A stretch of 64,000 nucleotides of DNA. Source: Methyloversatilis thermotolerans. GTDB lineage: Bacteria; Pseudomonadota; Gammaproteobacteria; Burkholderiales; Rhodocyclaceae. The notes beneath the pieces are model-generated. The model did no database searches. It was given only the letters and a program-made list of their open reading frames with translations, and was not told the origin of the DNA. The position numbers and the translations under genes were made by a program. Below, piece by piece: positions 1-11,028 of the stretch (the stretch's first letter is position 1; the number at the start of each line of letters is the position of its first letter). The DNA lies in assembly GCF_000372885.1 (NCBI RefSeq), contig NZ_KB889967.1, positions 1,055,117 to 1,119,116 of the forward strand, given 5' to 3'.

Positions 1-518
1 TTGACGAACAGCGCGCCCAGCGTCACGTACTTCAGGCGGTGCGAAATGCTCCGGCGGTAGAAGTTGTCGCGCAGCATCAGCGCGGCCAGTGTCATCGCAG
101 CCGGTTCGGTGACGAAGGAGCCGAGCAGCGGCAGCACGGACAGGCAGACGAAGTAGAAGGACAGGCTGTCGTTGAGCGGAATGTAGCGAGCCAGTGCGCG
201 GGCGCCCGCCTTGCACAGCTCGAGTATGGGACGGCTGGCGGCCACCACCATGATGACGAACACGAAGGCCGGCTCGGTGAAATCGAGTCGCTCGAGGTAG
301 CCGGCGGCGGCGTCGGCGCCGGATGCGATCGCCATCCAGGCCAGCAGTACGAAGGCCCAGAAGCCGAATACCACCTCGACTTCGCCGAGCAGATGCCATA
401 TTCCAGCGTGGCCGGGTTGAAGATGGGCGAGGTGTTCGAAGTACTTGGTCAGGAAAGTGTGCGCGACGGCGACCACGAACAGACCGGTGCCGACCACCTC
501 CAGCGCGCTTGGGTTCAT
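1..518 (-). CDS. putative Na+/H+ antiporter (PF07399-like), 3' end outside window
   Basis: I translated this frame by hand from the ATG at 518. It is open to the window edge (about 172 codons seen) and starts MNPSALEVVGTGLFVVAVAH. It has several hydrophobic helices and the stretches WHLLGEVEVVFGFWAF and GSFVTEPAAMTLAALMLRD, which I recognise from the betaproteobacterial family annotated as putative Na+/H+ antiporter. The protein would be an inner-membrane carrier; its ion specificity is family knowledge, not visible here. AAGGA lies about 6 bases before the ATG. It is the most distal gene of the minus-strand run, 128 bases after rnhB, so it may or may not share that transcript. The C-terminal part is missing. 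Confidence 0.75.
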   Translation of the reverse strand, partial: MNPSALEVVGTGLFVVAVAHTFLTKYFEHLAHLQPGHAGIWHLLGEVEVVFGFWAFVLLAWMAIASGADAAAGYLERLDFTEPAFVFVIMVVAASRPILELCKAGARALARYIPLNDSLSFYFVCLSVLPLLGSFVTEPAAMTLAALMLRDNFYRRSISHRLKYVTLGALFV

Positions 519-646
519 TTCGGATCCTTGTTCCGGCAGATGTTGATCGGACAGGGCTGCCGGGGATTTGCGTCTCGCTCGAGACGGGACAGGGTGCCGC
601 GCTCGAGGCGCGATGCGGACGGATTCCGGCAGTGCCGGGGCGCAGT

Positions 647-1261
647 CTAACCGCGCCGGAAAGCAGTGTCGGATCGGTCGGCGGGCAGCTCGCCGAAATC
701 CAGGCTGTGCTGGGCAACCGGCGCGAAGCTGCGGCGATGGATGGGCGACGGCCCGTGCTCGCGCAATGCCGCCAGATGCGCCGCCGTGGGGTAGCCCTTG
801 TGCCGGGCGATGCCGTACTGCGGATACAGCACCGCCAGGCGCAGCATTTCGTGGTCGCGGTCGGTCTTGGCCAGTATCGACGCGGCGGAGATTGCGGCAT
901 CCAGCGCGTCGCCGCCGACCAGGGCACGCGCCGGCACGGTGAGACCGGGCGGCACGCGGTTGCCATCCACCCTCACCTCGTCGGGCGCGATGGTCAGCCC
1001 CTCGATGGCGCGCCGCATGGCCAGCATGCTCGCGTGCAGGATGTTCAGCCGATCGATTTCTTCCACTGTCGCGATACCGACCGCCCACGCGAGCGCCCGC
1101 TCACGGATCAATGGCGCCAGCAGTTCGCGCTTCTTTTCCGACAGTTTCTTGGAGTCGTCCAATCCTTCGATCGGGCGCAGCGGATCGAGGATGACGGCGG
1201 CGGCATAGACCGGACCGCACAGAGGCCCCCTGCCCGCTTCATCGACGCCGGCGATCTTCAC
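647..1261 (-). CDS. rnhB: ribonuclease HII
   Basis: RNase HII cuts the RNA strand of RNA-DNA hybrids and removes single misincorporated ribonucleotides from DNA in the cytoplasm. The 204-residue protein starts [17 protein letters not shown], with the DEAGRGP metal-binding motif at residues 7-13. It also has the [10 protein letters not shown] segment and [17 protein letters not shown], both typical of type 2 RNase H. The start codon is GTG and overlaps the lpxB stop as GTGA, so translation is probably coupled. lpxB-rnhB is a common proteobacterial gene order at the end of the lpx block. Length and motifs are complete. Confidence 0.95.
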   Translation of the reverse strand: MKIAGVDEAGRGPLCGPVYAAAVILDPLRPIEGLDDSKKLSEKKRELLAPLIRERALAWAVGIATVEEIDRLNILHASMLAMRRAIEGLTIAPDEVRVDGNRVPPGLTVPARALVGGDALDAAISAASILAKTDRDHEMLRLAVLYPQYGIARHKGYPTAAHLAALREHGPSPIHRRSFAPVAQHSLDFGELPADRSDTAFRRG

Positions 1262-2409
1262 GGCGGTGGCAGGTGCGGCAGGATGGCTTCGGCTGCGCGT
1301 GCCGCCGTGTCCTGGCGCAGCGTGTGATGAATCTGTTCGAATTCGTCGAGCTGGGCGCGTCGCGCCACCGCGTCGCCGAGCAAGGCGTCGAGCGCGTCAG
1401 CCAGCCTGTCCGGCGTCGCATCGTGCTGCAGCAGCTCGGGCACGACGTCCTTGCCGGCCAGGATGTTGGGCAGACCGATCCAGGGCTGATACGCCATGCG
1501 CTTCATGAGCAGATAGCTCAGCTTGTGGATGCGGTAGGCCACGACATGCGGAGCGCGGCACAGGGCGGCTTCCAGCGTTGCGGTGCCGCTGGCTACCAGC
1601 GCCACATCGCAGGCCATCAACGCATCGCGCGCGTGGCCGAACAGGATGGACAGCGGCAGGTCCGTCGCGTCGCAGTCCCACAAGGCCTGCTCGAACCGGT
1701 TACGGGTTTCGCGCGTGGTGAGCGGCACCAGGAAGCGCAGATCGGGATGGCGTTCGTGCAGCAATTTGGCGGCACCTATCCACGCGTGCGCGTTGTACTG
1801 CAGTTCGGACTGACGGCTCCCCGGCAGCAAGGCCACGATGCGGGCATCCGCGCGGATCGCCAGCCGTTCGCGTGCGGCAAAGCGCTGCGGCGCCGGCGAT
1901 ATCTCGTCGGCGAAGGGATGGCCGACATAGCTCACCGGAACGCCGGCTTTTTCATAGAGCGGCGGTTCGAACGGAAACAGGCACAGCATGCGTGACACGC
2001 TGCGCGCAATGCCCTTGATGCGCCCGCCGCGCCAGGCCCAGATCGACGGGCTGACATAATGGATGGCCGGTATGCCGGCATTGCGCATGCGCCGTTCCAG
2101 CCAGAGGTTGAAATCGGGCGCATCGATGCCGATGAAGGCCGCCGGCCGTTCGCGCAACAGGCGTCGGCACAGTTCGCGCCGTATGCCCGCCAGTTCGCGG
2201 TAGTGCCTGAGAACCTCGAAATAGCCGCGCACCGCCAGCTTTTCGGAAGGCCACCAGGCGGTGAAACCCGCGGCGACCATGCGTGGACCGCCGATACCCA
2301 CGAACTCGATGTCGGGCCGTGACGCCTGCAATGCCCTGATCAGATGTGCCGCCAGCTGGTCGCCTGAAGCCTCGCCGGCAACCATGGCCACCTGGATGCG
2401 GTCGGCCAT
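1258..2409 (-). CDS. lpxB: lipid-A-disaccharide synthase
   Basis: LpxB joins UDP-2,3-diacylglucosamine and lipid X (2,3-diacylglucosamine-1-phosphate) into the lipid A disaccharide at the inner face of the inner membrane. The protein has 383 residues, the usual size for the family (GT19). It begins with the [15 protein letters not shown] motif at about residues 10-24 and contains [28 protein letters not shown] and GTATLEAAL, all hallmarks of LpxB. It lies 119 bases after lpxA, with only GC-rich sequence between, and overlaps rnhB. The lpxD-fabZ-lpxA-lpxB order fits a single lipid A operon. Confidence 0.95.
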   Translation of the reverse strand: MADRIQVAMVAGEASGDQLAAHLIRALQASRPDIEFVGIGGPRMVAAGFTAWWPSEKLAVRGYFEVLRHYRELAGIRRELCRRLLRERPAAFIGIDAPDFNLWLERRMRNAGIPAIHYVSPSIWAWRGGRIKGIARSVSRMLCLFPFEPPLYEKAGVPVSYVGHPFADEISPAPQRFAARERLAIRADARIVALLPGSRQSELQYNAHAWIGAAKLLHERHPDLRFLVPLTTRETRNRFEQALWDCDATDLPLSILFGHARDALMACDVALVASGTATLEAALCRAPHVVAYRIHKLSYLLMKRMAYQPWIGLPNILAGKDVVPELLQHDATPDRLADALDALLGDAVARRAQLDEFEQIHHTLRQDTAARAAEAILPHLPPP

Positions 2410-2528
2410 GTCAGTGGGTGCCGTCGGGCTGCGACGCGGCCGGCCGCAGTGTGGGAAAGCCGGGCGGACGGCACGGCCGACCGCGACCGGACCGGCAGAC
2501 CTGCCAGGAGCCGGAGATGCGCTTCATG

Positions 2529-3308
2529 TCAGCGGATGATGCCGCGGCCGCCGGCGGTGAGGAATTCAGACAGCAGACTCACTTCGGGCGCTTCTTGCGC
2601 CGCTTCGGCGATCAGCGCCTTGGCTTCGTCGAGTTTGAGGCCCTCTCGGTACAGCGTCTTGTAGGCCCGTTTGATCGCCATGATGGCTTCGTTGCTGAAG
2701 CCGCGCCGACGCAGACCTTCGGCATTGATGCCATGCGGCGTCGCCGGCACACCATTGGCGAGCACATAGGGCGGTACGTCCTGCAGCACGCTGGAATGCA
2801 CGCCGCAGAAACTGTGCGCGCCGACGCGCACGAACTGGTGCACGCCGGTGAATCCGCCGAGTATCGCCCAGTCGCCGACGTGCACGTGCCCCGCCAATGC
2901 AGTGTTGTTCGCCATGATGGTATGGCTGCCGACCTGGCAGTCGTGCGCCACATGCACATAGGCCATGATCCAGTTGTCGTCGCCGACGCGCGTCACGCCG
3001 CCATCCTGAACGGTGCCGCAGTTCATGGTCGCGTACTCGCGCACCGTGTTGCGATCACCGATGATGAGCCGGGTCGGTTCACCGTCGTATTTCTTGTCCT
3101 GCGGGTCGCCGCCGATCGAACAGAAGGGATGGAACACGTTGTCGCGACCGATGCGTGTGTGCCCCTGGATCACCACATGCGGATGTACCTTCGTGCCGTC
3201 GCCGATCTCCACATTCGGTCCGATGATGCTGAAGGCCCCGATTTCGACGTTGTCGCCGATGCGGGCGGCCGGATCGACCAGCGCGCCGGGATGGATGTGC
3301 GTGGCCAT
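2529..3308 (-). CDS. lpxA: UDP-N-acetylglucosamine O-acyltransferase
   Basis: LpxA puts the first 3-hydroxyacyl chain from acyl-ACP on UDP-GlcNAc, the first step of lipid A synthesis. I start it at the ATG at 3308 ([18 protein letters not shown], 259 residues) rather than at an upstream in-frame codon, because this ATG overlaps the fabZ stop as TGATG and gives the usual N-terminus. Left-handed beta-helix hexapeptide repeats fill the first 190 residues. The segment with the catalytic histidine, [14 protein letters not shown], is present. The C-terminal helical region includes [10 protein letters not shown] and SLLSEFL. It should be a cytoplasmic homotrimer. Confidence 0.95.
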   Translation of the reverse strand: MATHIHPGALVDPAARIGDNVEIGAFSIIGPNVEIGDGTKVHPHVVIQGHTRIGRDNVFHPFCSIGGDPQDKKYDGEPTRLIIGDRNTVREYATMNCGTVQDGGVTRVGDDNWIMAYVHVAHDCQVGSHTIMANNTALAGHVHVGDWAILGGFTGVHQFVRVGAHSFCGVHSSVLQDVPPYVLANGVPATPHGINAEGLRRRGFSNEAIMAIKRAYKTLYREGLKLDEAKALIAEAAQEAPEVSLLSEFLTAGGRGIIR

Positions 3309-3760
3309 CAGGTCGGACGCACCGCGCACAGCAGTTCGGATTCGGCCACCACGCCGCCATCGACGCGGGCGCGCGCCTGGTACTTCCAGATGCCGCGCGA
3401 ATGCTTCAGCAGATCGACTTCAAGGATGAGCTGGTCGCCGGCCATGACCGGCTTCTTGAAGCGCGTGTTGTCCACGCCACAGAGGTAGTAGACCGAGTCG
3501 GCGTCGGGGGTGGTCCCCAGGGTTTCGAAAGACAGGATGGCCGCCGCCTGCGCCAGCGCCTCGACGATGAGCACGCCCGGCATGACCGGATGATTGGGGA
3601 AGTGGCCGGGAAAGAACGGTTCGTTGATGGTGACGTTCTTCAGCGCCCTGATGTGTTTGCCCGGCTCGACTTCGAGTACGCGATCGACCAGCAGGAAGGG
3701 GAAACGGTGCGGCAGCGATTTCAGCACCGCATGGATGTCCATCGATTTCAATTCACTCAT
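3308..3760 (-). CDS. fabZ: 3-hydroxyacyl-ACP dehydratase FabZ
   Basis: FabZ dehydrates 3-hydroxyacyl-ACP in fatty acid elongation and competes with LpxA/LpxD for the same 3-hydroxyacyl-ACP pool. The hot-dog-fold protein of about 150 residues carries [13 protein letters not shown] near the N-terminus, the catalytic [22 protein letters not shown] segment split here as [13 protein letters not shown] and LIVEALAQ, and the [15 protein letters not shown] motif. I chose the ATG at 3760 ([12 protein letters not shown]), which overlaps the lpxD stop by 8 bases. The ATG at 3742 is a possible alternative. Its stop overlaps lpxA. The lpxD-fabZ-lpxA order is conserved in many proteobacteria. Confidence 0.94.
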   Translation of the reverse strand: MSELKSMDIHAVLKSLPHRFPFLLVDRVLEVEPGKHIRALKNVTINEPFFPGHFPNHPVMPGVLIVEALAQAAAILSFETLGTTPDADSVYYLCGVDNTRFKKPVMAGDQLILEVDLLKHSRGIWKYQARARVDGGVVAESELLCAVRPT

Positions 3761-4793
3761 CCTTGTTTTCTTGCATCGACGCAAGTTGTTTTTCGAGCGC
3801 ACGGATGCGCTCGGCCATCGCATCGAGATGACGCAGGCGCGAATAGTTGCGCGTCCAGTCCTTGTGTTCCATGGACGGCACCGACCCTGTATAGACACCC
3901 GGCGCGGTGATGGACTTGGTCGCGAAGCTCACTGCGGACACGACCACATCGTCGACGATGTCGATATGGCCCATGATGCGGGCCGAGCCGCCTATCATGC
4001 AGCGCTTGCCTATCGTGGTGCTGCCTGCGACTCCGGAACATCCGGCCATGGCAGTGTGATCACCGATGCGCACGTTGTGGGCGATCTGTATCAGGTTGTC
4101 GAGCTTGACGCCGTCGCCGATCACCGTGTCCTCGAGCGCGCCGCGATCCACCGTGGCATTGGCGCCGATTTCCACATCGTTGCCGATGAGCACGCGGCCG
4201 ATCTGCGGAATCTTGACCCAGCTTCCATCCGCTTCGCGAGCGAAGCCGAAGCCGTCGGCGCCGATCACCGCACCGGAGTGCAGGATGCAGCGATCGCCCA
4301 CGCGGCATCCCGCATAGATCACCACGTGCGCGTGCAGCAGGCAATCCTCGCCAAGATGGACGCCGTCGCCCAGCACGCTGCCGGCACCGATCACCGAACG
4401 CGCGCCGACGACGGCACCCTCGCCGATCACCGCGCCTGCGGCCACTGCAGCATCCGGATGCACCTGCGCACCCGCATGGACGGTCGCTGAGGGATGCACG
4501 CCGGCGGCAGGGCGCGCCACCGGATTGAGCAGTTGCGCCACGCGTGCGAAATACAGATAGGGATTCTTGCAGCGCACGTGGGTGCGTGCCAGTCCCTGTC
4601 CATCGCGTTCGGTCACGATGACTGCGCCTGCACCGCTGGCCGCCAGCACGCTGCGGTACTTCGGGCTGGAAAGGAAGGAAATATGGGCGGAACCGGCACT
4701 GTCGAGCGGCGCCACCTGCTCGATCAGCAGGTCCGCATCACCGTGCAGCTCTCCGCCCAGCCGGGCGACGATGTCGCCAAGACGGGCTGCCAT
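3753..4793 (-). CDS. lpxD: UDP-3-O-acylglucosamine N-acyltransferase
   Basis: LpxD adds the second 3-hydroxyacyl chain, at the 2-amino group of UDP-3-O-acylglucosamine. The 346-residue protein has the N-terminal uridine-binding domain ([22 protein letters not shown]), a long series of hexapeptide repeats from about residue 100 to 290, and a C-terminal helix ([20 protein letters not shown]). The catalytic histidine lies in the [17 protein letters not shown] segment. The start at 4793 follows the skp stop by only 4 bases. Together with skp, bamA and the downstream lpx genes it forms the outer-membrane biogenesis part of the block. Confidence 0.95.
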   Translation of the reverse strand: MAARLGDIVARLGGELHGDADLLIEQVAPLDSAGSAHISFLSSPKYRSVLAASGAGAVIVTERDGQGLARTHVRCKNPYLYFARVAQLLNPVARPAAGVHPSATVHAGAQVHPDAAVAAGAVIGEGAVVGARSVIGAGSVLGDGVHLGEDCLLHAHVVIYAGCRVGDRCILHSGAVIGADGFGFAREADGSWVKIPQIGRVLIGNDVEIGANATVDRGALEDTVIGDGVKLDNLIQIAHNVRIGDHTAMAGCSGVAGSTTIGKRCMIGGSARIMGHIDIVDDVVVSAVSFATKSITAPGVYTGSVPSMEHKDWTRNYSRLRHLDAMAERIRALEKQLASMQENKDE

Positions 4794-4797
4794 CGGC

Positions 4798-5328
4798 TTA
4801 CTTCGTCGCAGCCGCCGCGGGAGGGTCGGCCAGCGCCTTCAGCACCTTTTCGGTGATGTCGATGCGCGCGCTGCGGTACACGACTTCCTGCAGGATGAGA
4901 TCGTACTTCTCGGCTTCGGCAATCACCTTGATCGCCTTGTTCGCCTTGTCGAGCACGCCGGCCAGCTCCTCGTTGCGGCGCTGGTTCAGATCTTCGCGAT
5001 ATTCGCGCTCGCGGCGCTGCATGTCGCGCGTGAGATCGGCGAATTCGCGTTCCTTTGCGCGCCGGTCGCTGTCCGACAGCGTCACCGCATTCTTTTCCAT
5101 GTTCTGCTGCATGGATTGCAGTTGCTTGGCCAGCCGCTCCAGTTCCTGCGAGCGCTTCTCGAATTCCTTTTCCAGCTTCTTCTGGGCGCGCACGGCAGGG
5201 GCGGCCTCGCGCAGGATGCGCTCGGTGTCGACGAACCCGATCTTCACATCGCTCTCGGCACGAGCCGGTGCGAGCGGCAGCAGCGCGAGAGCGGAAAGCA
5301 CGGCGATCAATGCGGAACGTGCGGACAT
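4798..5328 (-). CDS. skp: periplasmic chaperone Skp/OmpH family
   Basis: Skp binds unfolded outer-membrane proteins in the periplasm and hands them to the BAM complex. From the ATG at 5328 the protein has about 176 residues: a signal peptide ([19 protein letters not shown], cleavage probably after APARA), then [14 protein letters not shown], then a long charged coiled-coil rich in K, E, Q and R (the tentacle arms), and a C-terminal strand region. An AGG box precedes 5328 at good spacing. The in-frame ATG at 5343 is an alternative start. A still earlier codon would overlap bamA and lacks a signal-like start. It lies directly between bamA and lpxD, as in most proteobacteria. Confidence 0.9.
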   Translation of the reverse strand: MSARSALIAVLSALALLPLAPARAESDVKIGFVDTERILREAAPAVRAQKKLEKEFEKRSQELERLAKQLQSMQQNMEKNAVTLSDSDRRAKEREFADLTRDMQRREREYREDLNQRRNEELAGVLDKANKAIKVIAEAEKYDLILQEVVYRSARIDITEKVLKALADPPAAAATK

Positions 5329-5359
5329 ACTCGACCTGTTCATTCGGATCGTTGCGGAA

Positions 5360-7654
5360 TCAGAACACATTACCCAACTGGAACTGGAAGCGCTGCAGCC
5401 GGTCTGTGGGCTCCTTGCTCAGCGGTTGGGCGATGCTGAACTTCAAGGGACCCATGGGCGAACTCCACGCCACGGAAAGCCCGGCACTATAGCGCAAATC
5501 GCCCAGGTTCAGGCTTTCATCCGTCGCCCACACATTGCCGGCATCGACGAAAGTACCCAGCCGCAGCGATCTATCCTGCCCCATTCCGGGAAACGGAAAC
5601 AGCATTTCGGCATTCATCACGACACGGCGATCCCCGCCTATGGTGGCGCGCAGAAGGTTGCCGTTGCCATCGCGGTCGCGCTGTCCGATGGATGCGGTTT
5701 CGAAGCCGCGCACCGATCCGATGCCGCCGACGTAGAAGTTCTTGTAGAACGGCAGCGGCTTGTCGCCGTAACCGCGACCATAGCCCAATTCGCCGTTCAG
5801 CATCAGCACGAAATCACCCCACAGCGGGAAGAACTGCTGATGCTGGTAGGAAACCTTCATGTAGCGCAGGTCGCCGGGCGGCGTCGCAATTTCGCCGCTC
5901 ACGCGACGCACCGCACCCGTGGTCGGCCAGATGAAGCTGTCGCGCGTATCGCGTGCCCAGCCCACGGTCGCCAGCAGCGAGGTATTGCTGTCGCCGAATT
6001 CATTGACGAAATCGATGTAGCGCTGCGGACTGTCCTCGTACACATCGATGGACGTCTGATCGACCGCCAGACCGAAATTGATGCGATCGTCCTCGCGGAT
6101 CGGGAAACCCCAGCGCAAGCCGGCGCCCACCGACGAGGTACGGTAATTGCCCAGGTTGAGCCGGGTCGGATTGACATTGCGCAGATAGAGGTCGTAACCG
6201 CGCGAAATGCCATCCGGCGTGTAGTACGGGTCGGTGAAGGACAGCGAATAGGTCTTGTTGATGCTGCCGCTGTTCAGGCTGAGCGACAGCGACTTGCCGC
6301 TGCCGAACAGATTCTGCTGCGACACCGATGTGGACAGGATGAGACTTTCCGAACTGGAGAAACCGGCACCGAACATGAGGTTGCCGGTCGGTTTTTCCTT
6401 GACCGTCAGGTTCACGTCGACCTGGTCCGTGGTGCCCGGTACGGCCGGCGTTTCCACGGTCACCGCGTCGAAGTAGCCGAGGCGGTCGACGCGCGAGCGA
6501 GAGCGGTTGATCTTCTCGCCGTCGTACCACGCCCCTTCCATCTGGCGGAATTCACGGCGCACGACCTGATCCGCCGTCTTGCTGTTGCCCAGCACGTTGA
6601 TGCGACGGACGTACACCTTGCGGCCCGGGTCGATGAACACGGTAAAGGATACGGTTCGCTTTTCCTTGTCCGGTTCCGGCACGGAATTGACGTTGGCAAA
6701 AGCGTAGCCCTCGTTGCCGAGACGATCGCTGATGGCCTTGGTCGTGTCGGTCAGTTTCTTGCGCGAGAACTCGTCGCCCGGCTTCAGCTTCACCAGCTTG
6801 ACCAGTTCCTCTTCCGGCAGCAGCAGCTCACCCGACAGCTTGATGCCTGACACCGTATATTTCTCGCCCTCGGTGATCGAGATGGTGATGTAGATGTCCT
6901 GCTTGTCCGGCGTGATCGACACCTGGGTCGAATCGACATTGAATTCAAGGTAGCCGCGATCCAGATACCAGCTGCGCAGTGTTTCCACGTCGGCGCTGAG
7001 CTTCTGCTTGGAATACTGGTCGTTCTTCGTGTACCAGCTCAGCCAGTTCGGCGTGGTCAGCGTGATCAGCTTGAGCAGGTCCTTCTCCTTGAAGGACTTC
7101 GCGCCCACGATGTTGATCTGGCGGATCTTGGCGACCTCGCCTTCGTCGATCTGGAAGTTGATGGCCACCCGGTTGCGTTCGAGCGGGGTGACCACCGTCT
7201 TGACCTCGACCGAATAGCGACCGCGCGACAGGTACTGTCTCTTCAGTTCCTGCTCGGCGCGATCAAGTACCGAGCGGTCGAAAATGCGGGATTCGGCAAG
7301 GCCGACGTCGCGCAGCCCCTTCTTGATCGCTTCCTTGTCGAATTCCTTCATGCCAGTGAATTCGAGTGAAGCGATCGCGGGCCGCTCTTCGAGCACCACG
7401 ACCAGGACATCGCCCTCGACCTCGATGCGCACATCCTTGAAGAAACCGGTGGCGAACAGCGCCTTGATGGCCTGCGCCGCCTTGTCTTCGTTGAAGCTTT
7501 CGCCGACGCGCACCGGCAGGTAGTTGAATACGGTGCCGGCCTCGGTCCGCTGTATGCCTTCCACCCGTATGTCGCGCACGACGAAAGGTTCGAAGGCGTG
7601 GACATGAGCCGACATCAGACCCGCGATCAGTGCGGGCAGCAGGAACTTGCGCAT
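5360..7654 (-). CDS. bamA: outer membrane protein assembly factor BamA
   Basis: BamA is the central Omp85 subunit that folds beta-barrel proteins into the outer membrane. The 764 residues comprise a signal peptide (MRKFLLPALIAGLMSAHVHA), five POTRA domains (about residues 22-420, for example FVVRDIRVEGIQRTEAGTV and KVYVRRINVLGNSKT), and a 16-strand Omp85 barrel (about 420-764). The barrel has the FKFSIAQPL-type strand near the end and finishes in a C-terminal phenylalanine (QLGNVF), the usual BAM recognition residue. The loop-6 equivalent (IGSVRGFE) carries the VRGF motif. Placed between rseP and skp, the classic order. Confidence 0.96.
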   Translation of the reverse strand: MRKFLLPALIAGLMSAHVHAFEPFVVRDIRVEGIQRTEAGTVFNYLPVRVGESFNEDKAAQAIKALFATGFFKDVRIEVEGDVLVVVLEERPAIASLEFTGMKEFDKEAIKKGLRDVGLAESRIFDRSVLDRAEQELKRQYLSRGRYSVEVKTVVTPLERNRVAINFQIDEGEVAKIRQINIVGAKSFKEKDLLKLITLTTPNWLSWYTKNDQYSKQKLSADVETLRSWYLDRGYLEFNVDSTQVSITPDKQDIYITISITEGEKYTVSGIKLSGELLLPEEELVKLVKLKPGDEFSRKKLTDTTKAISDRLGNEGYAFANVNSVPEPDKEKRTVSFTVFIDPGRKVYVRRINVLGNSKTADQVVRREFRQMEGAWYDGEKINRSRSRVDRLGYFDAVTVETPAVPGTTDQVDVNLTVKEKPTGNLMFGAGFSSSESLILSTSVSQQNLFGSGKSLSLSLNSGSINKTYSLSFTDPYYTPDGISRGYDLYLRNVNPTRLNLGNYRTSSVGAGLRWGFPIREDDRINFGLAVDQTSIDVYEDSPQRYIDFVNEFGDSNTSLLATVGWARDTRDSFIWPTTGAVRRVSGEIATPPGDLRYMKVSYQHQQFFPLWGDFVLMLNGELGYGRGYGDKPLPFYKNFYVGGIGSVRGFETASIGQRDRDGNGNLLRATIGGDRRVVMNAEMLFPFPGMGQDRSLRLGTFVDAGNVWATDESLNLGDLRYSAGLSVAWSSPMGPLKFSIAQPLSKEPTDRLQRFQFQLGNVF

Positions 7655-7673
7655 GGGGGATTTCAGCGGGGCG

Positions 7674-9029
7674 TTACCCGAAAAGGCGATTGATATCGTT
7701 GTAGAAGGCGAAGGCCATGAGCATCAGCAACAGCGCCAGACCCACCTGCTGTCCGATTTCCATGATGCGCTCGGACACCGGACCGCCCTTCAGAAATTCG
7801 ATCGTATAGTACATCAAGTGCCCGCCGTCCAGCATCGGGATGGGGAGCAGGTTCAGCACTCCGAGACTGATGCTGATGAGTGCGATGAACTTGATGTAAT
7901 GGCTGACGCCCATGGCTGCGGACTGACCCGCGTAGTCGGCGATCGTCACCGGGCCGCTCAGGTTTTTCCACGACAGTTCGCCGGTGATCATGCGGCCGAA
8001 GGCCTTGAAGCTGAACAGTGCAGTATCCCAGGTCTGGCGAACCGCCAGGACAAAGGATTCGGCGAAGTCATGCCTGACCTCGATGAACATGCGATCGCGC
8101 AGGGCGGGATCCGGGCGCGGCGTGATGCCCAGCCGCCCGATGCGTTCGCCGTTGTCGTCCGCCGTCCCGATCACGACCGGCAGATCGAGCGCGCGCCCGT
8201 CACGTTCGATCCGGACCGCGGTTTCACGCCCGGGCCGGTCGCGGACGATATCCACCATCGACGTCCAGTCGGTCACCGGCCGTCCATCGACGGCGACAAT
8301 ACGGTCGTCGGGACGGATGCCCGCGCGCGCGGCCGCGCTGTCGTCCTCGACACTGCCGACCACGCTGTCGATGCGCGGACGGAAAATGACGAGGCCTGCG
8401 CGCTCCATCAATCCGGCGTCGACATCGCCCAGGCCGGCCAGATCGACCTTGTGTACGGCGATCTCCTGTCTGTCGTTGATTGTTTCGATGTGCAGCGTGC
8501 GCTGTTCGATGGCTGCCTTGGCAACATGCCAGCGCAGATCCTGGGCGGAACGGACATCGTCTCCGTCGATGCGGCGTACCAGGTCGCCTTCGCGGATTCC
8601 GGCGACCGCGGCCGGTGTGTTTGCCGGCGGCGTGCCCAGCAAGGGCTTCAGTTCGTCCATGCCGTGCATGAACAGACCCCAGTAGACGAGGATGGCCAGC
8701 AGGAAATTGGCGATCGGACCGGCGGACACGATGGCGAAGCGCTTGCCCACCGTCTGCCGGTTGAAGGCGCGATGCAGTTCCTGCATCGGCACCGGGGCCT
8801 CCCGCTCGTCGAGCATCTTCACGTAGCCGCCCAGCGGAAAGGCCGCGAGCACCCATTCCGTGCGATCGGCACCCGCACGATGCAGCAGCAGGGGCCGCCC
8901 GAAGCCGATCGAGAAGCGCAATACCTTTACGCCACACGTGCGCGCAACGATGTAATGGCCGAACTCGTGCACCGTGATCAGGATACCCAGTGCGAGCGCG
9001 AAGGCCGCAAGGTAGAACAGGAAATTCAA
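7674..9029 (-). CDS. rseP: site-2 protease RseP (M50)
   Basis: RseP cleaves anti-sigma factor RseA inside the membrane during the envelope stress response and clears remnant signal peptides. The 451-residue protein has the zinc motif [11 protein letters not shown] in the first transmembrane helix, two PDZ domains in the middle (about residues 110-310, with [11 protein letters not shown] and [12 protein letters not shown]), and the C-terminal [12 protein letters not shown] motif with the third zinc ligand. The start is TTG at 9029, overlapping the dxr stop. GGAG lies about 7 bases before this TTG, which supports it. The dxr-rseP-bamA order is standard. Confidence 0.95.
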   Translation of the reverse strand: MNFLFYLAAFALALGILITVHEFGHYIVARTCGVKVLRFSIGFGRPLLLHRAGADRTEWVLAAFPLGGYVKMLDEREAPVPMQELHRAFNRQTVGKRFAIVSAGPIANFLLAILVYWGLFMHGMDELKPLLGTPPANTPAAVAGIREGDLVRRIDGDDVRSAQDLRWHVAKAAIEQRTLHIETINDRQEIAVHKVDLAGLGDVDAGLMERAGLVIFRPRIDSVVGSVEDDSAAARAGIRPDDRIVAVDGRPVTDWTSMVDIVRDRPGRETAVRIERDGRALDLPVVIGTADDNGERIGRLGITPRPDPALRDRMFIEVRHDFAESFVLAVRQTWDTALFSFKAFGRMITGELSWKNLSGPVTIADYAGQSAAMGVSHYIKFIALISISLGVLNLLPIPMLDGGHLMYYTIEFLKGGPVSERIMEIGQQVGLALLLMLMAFAFYNDINRLFG

Positions 9030-10186
9030 GCGAGTGCTCCGATGATGCGCCGTGCGATGTCGCGAGCGGCCGCATCCGCTTCGAACACCTCGTCCAGCGA
9101 AGCGGCCGACCGGTGCGGCAGCGCGTGCAGTGTGCCGGCGATGACCCGGTGTATGGCACGGAAACCGAGCCGATGTTCCAGGAAGGCTGCGACCGCAACC
9201 TCGTTCGCCGCATTCAGCACCGCAGGTGTCGCACCGCCGGCCCGCAGTGCGTCGAAAGCCAGTTGCAGGCAGGGAAAACGGTCCAGATCCGGCGGCTCGA
9301 ATGCCAGTGCAGGCGAGGTGGCCAGATCGAGTGGACTCACCCCGGAATCAAGGCGTTCGGGCCAGGCAAGGGCGTGCGCGATCGGCGTGCGCATGTCGGG
9401 ATTTCCCATCTGCGCCAGCACCGACCCGTCGACGTATTCGACCATCGAATGCACGATGCTCTGCGGATGGATCACGACGTCGATGCGTTCGGCCGGGGTG
9501 TCGAACAACCAGTGCGCCTCGATCACTTCGAGGCCCTTGTTCATCATGGTCGCTGAATCGACCGAAATCTTGCGCCCCATGTCCCAGTTCGGGTGGGCAC
9601 AGGCCTGGTCCGGCGTGACGGTCTCGAGCTCGGCCAGTGGTGTGCGCCGGAAAGGTCCTCCGGATGCGGTCAGCAGGATGCGCCTGACGCCGCCCTGCCC
9701 GGCTGTCGGCATGCACTGGAAGACCGCGTTGTGCTCGCTGTCTATCGGCAGCAGCGTTGCGCCGTGCGCGCGCACTTCCTGCATGAACAATCCACCGGAC
9801 ATCACCAGGGCTTCCTTGTTGGCGAGCAGGATGCGCTTGCCGGCACGTGCGGCCGCCAGCGTCGGTCGCAGTCCGGCTGCGCCGACGATGGCCGCCATGA
9901 CCGTGTCCACCTCGTCGAGGGCCGCGATCTGCTCCAGCGCCCCGGCACCCGACAGGACCTCGGTGGCCACCTGACCACGCAGGCGCTCGCGCAAGGCCTG
10001 GGCCGCGGCGTCGTCGGCCATCACTGCGTAGCGTGGTTCGAAACGGAGACACTGCTCGGCCAGCCGCTCCACCTGGCGGTGGCCCGCGAGTGCGACCACC
10101 TGGAAACGCTCGGGATGCCGGGCAACGACATCCAGCGTGCTTACACCTATCGAGCCGGTCGCCCCGAGCACGGTCAGTCTGCGCAT
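9026..10186 (-). CDS. dxr: 1-deoxy-D-xylulose 5-phosphate reductoisomerase
   Basis: Dxr makes 2-C-methyl-D-erythritol 4-phosphate with NADPH, the committed step of the MEP isoprenoid pathway. The protein (386 residues from the ATG at 10186) has the Rossmann motif [16 protein letters not shown], the [10 protein letters not shown] segment, [11 protein letters not shown] with acidic metal ligands, and [29 protein letters not shown] at 10189 is also in frame, but AAGGAGG sits 6 bases before the ATG and only 3 before the GTG, so I prefer the ATG. That ATG overlaps the cdsA stop as TGATG. The product feeds uppS encoded just upstream in the operon. Confidence 0.95.
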   Translation of the reverse strand: MRRLTVLGATGSIGVSTLDVVARHPERFQVVALAGHRQVERLAEQCLRFEPRYAVMADDAAAQALRERLRGQVATEVLSGAGALEQIAALDEVDTVMAAIVGAAGLRPTLAAARAGKRILLANKEALVMSGGLFMQEVRAHGATLLPIDSEHNAVFQCMPTAGQGGVRRILLTASGGPFRRTPLAELETVTPDQACAHPNWDMGRKISVDSATMMNKGLEVIEAHWLFDTPAERIDVVIHPQSIVHSMVEYVDGSVLAQMGNPDMRTPIAHALAWPERLDSGVSPLDLATSPALAFEPPDLDRFPCLQLAFDALRAGGATPAVLNAANEVAVAAFLEHRLGFRAIHRVIAGTLHALPHRSAASLDEVFEADAAARDIARRIIGALA

Positions 10187-11028
10187 CACAGGCCTCCTTG
10201 CGGATGAAAGCTCAGCAGATACAGCCCGACCAGCGGCAGCGTCGCGGTCAGGCTGTCTATCCGGTCGAGTATGCCGCCATGCCCTGGCAGCAACTGACTG
10301 CTGTCCTTGCGACCGGCCTGACGCTTCATCATGGATTCAAACAGATCGCCGACGATGCTGATCGCGGTCAGCAGCAAGAGTGTCAGCGACCACACGCCGG
10401 GCGAAGGGATGGACAGACCGGCGTCGCGCAGCAGCGGCTGTATCAGGAAGCCATAGGCCTGGACCGCCAGCACCGCGCCGAACGCACCCTCCCATGTCTT
10501 CCCCGGACTGATGGCCGGGGCCAGCTTGTGACGTCCGAAGGCGCGCCCGGTGAAATAGGCGGCAATGTCGGCCACCCACACCACCGCCATGAGGGCCAGC
10601 AGGGGCTGTACGCCGGCGGCGCGCAACTGTACGAGCGCCAGCGCGGGCGGCAGCAAGAGCACCATGCCTACGGCGAGCAGGATGGGGCGTGGCGGGCGCG
10701 ACGACGGATGCCGCATCCAGAGCGGCACGGCAAGCAACCAGAACGGCAGGGCACTGCCATGCAGCAACCACAGCACGGAGCTGGCCTCCAGGCGGAGGCC
10801 CGTCGCGTCGAAACAGACGAGGGACAGCGCGGCGACCGCTGCAGTGGTGACCAGGCCCCACACGACACAGCGCGCCGCACCGCACGCCGCCAGTCTCGCC
10901 CATTCCCAGGCGGCGAGACCGACAATGCCGGCGACCAGAAGCTGCCATGCGTGCAGATCGAAGAAGCGGAGCGCCGCCGACAGACCGGCCAGCAGCAGTA
11001 TGGCCGTCAGGACGCGCTGCTTAAGCAT
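10186..11028 (-). CDS. cdsA: phosphatidate cytidylyltransferase
   Basis: CdsA forms CDP-diacylglycerol from phosphatidic acid and CTP, the branch point for all membrane phospholipids. I start it at the ATG at 11028 ([15 protein letters not shown], 280 residues), which overlaps the uppS stop by 8 bases. Upstream codons of this frame lie inside uppS and are not plausible. It is a polytopic inner-membrane protein with about eight hydrophobic helices. The CTP transferase I signature is near the C-terminus: [19 protein letters not shown] and [13 protein letters not shown]. The uppS-cdsA-dxr arrangement links lipid carrier, phospholipid and isoprenoid supply. Confidence 0.93.
   Translation of the reverse strand: MLKQRVLTAILLLAGLSAALRFFDLHAWQLLVAGIVGLAAWEWARLAACGAARCVVWGLVTTAAVAALSLVCFDATGLRLEASSVLWLLHGSALPFWLLAVPLWMRHPSSRPPRPILLAVGMVLLLPPALALVQLRAAGVQPLLALMAVVWVADIAAYFTGRAFGRHKLAPAISPGKTWEGAFGAVLAVQAYGFLIQPLLRDAGLSIPSPGVWSLTLLLLTAISIVGDLFESMMKRQAGRKDSSQLLPGHGGILDRIDSLTATLPLVGLYLLSFHPQGGL

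Noticed and set aside
2410-2528. Possible small gene between lpxB and lpxA
   Set aside because: The gap is 119 bases, GC-rich, and no frame with a ribosome site and conserved start was found.
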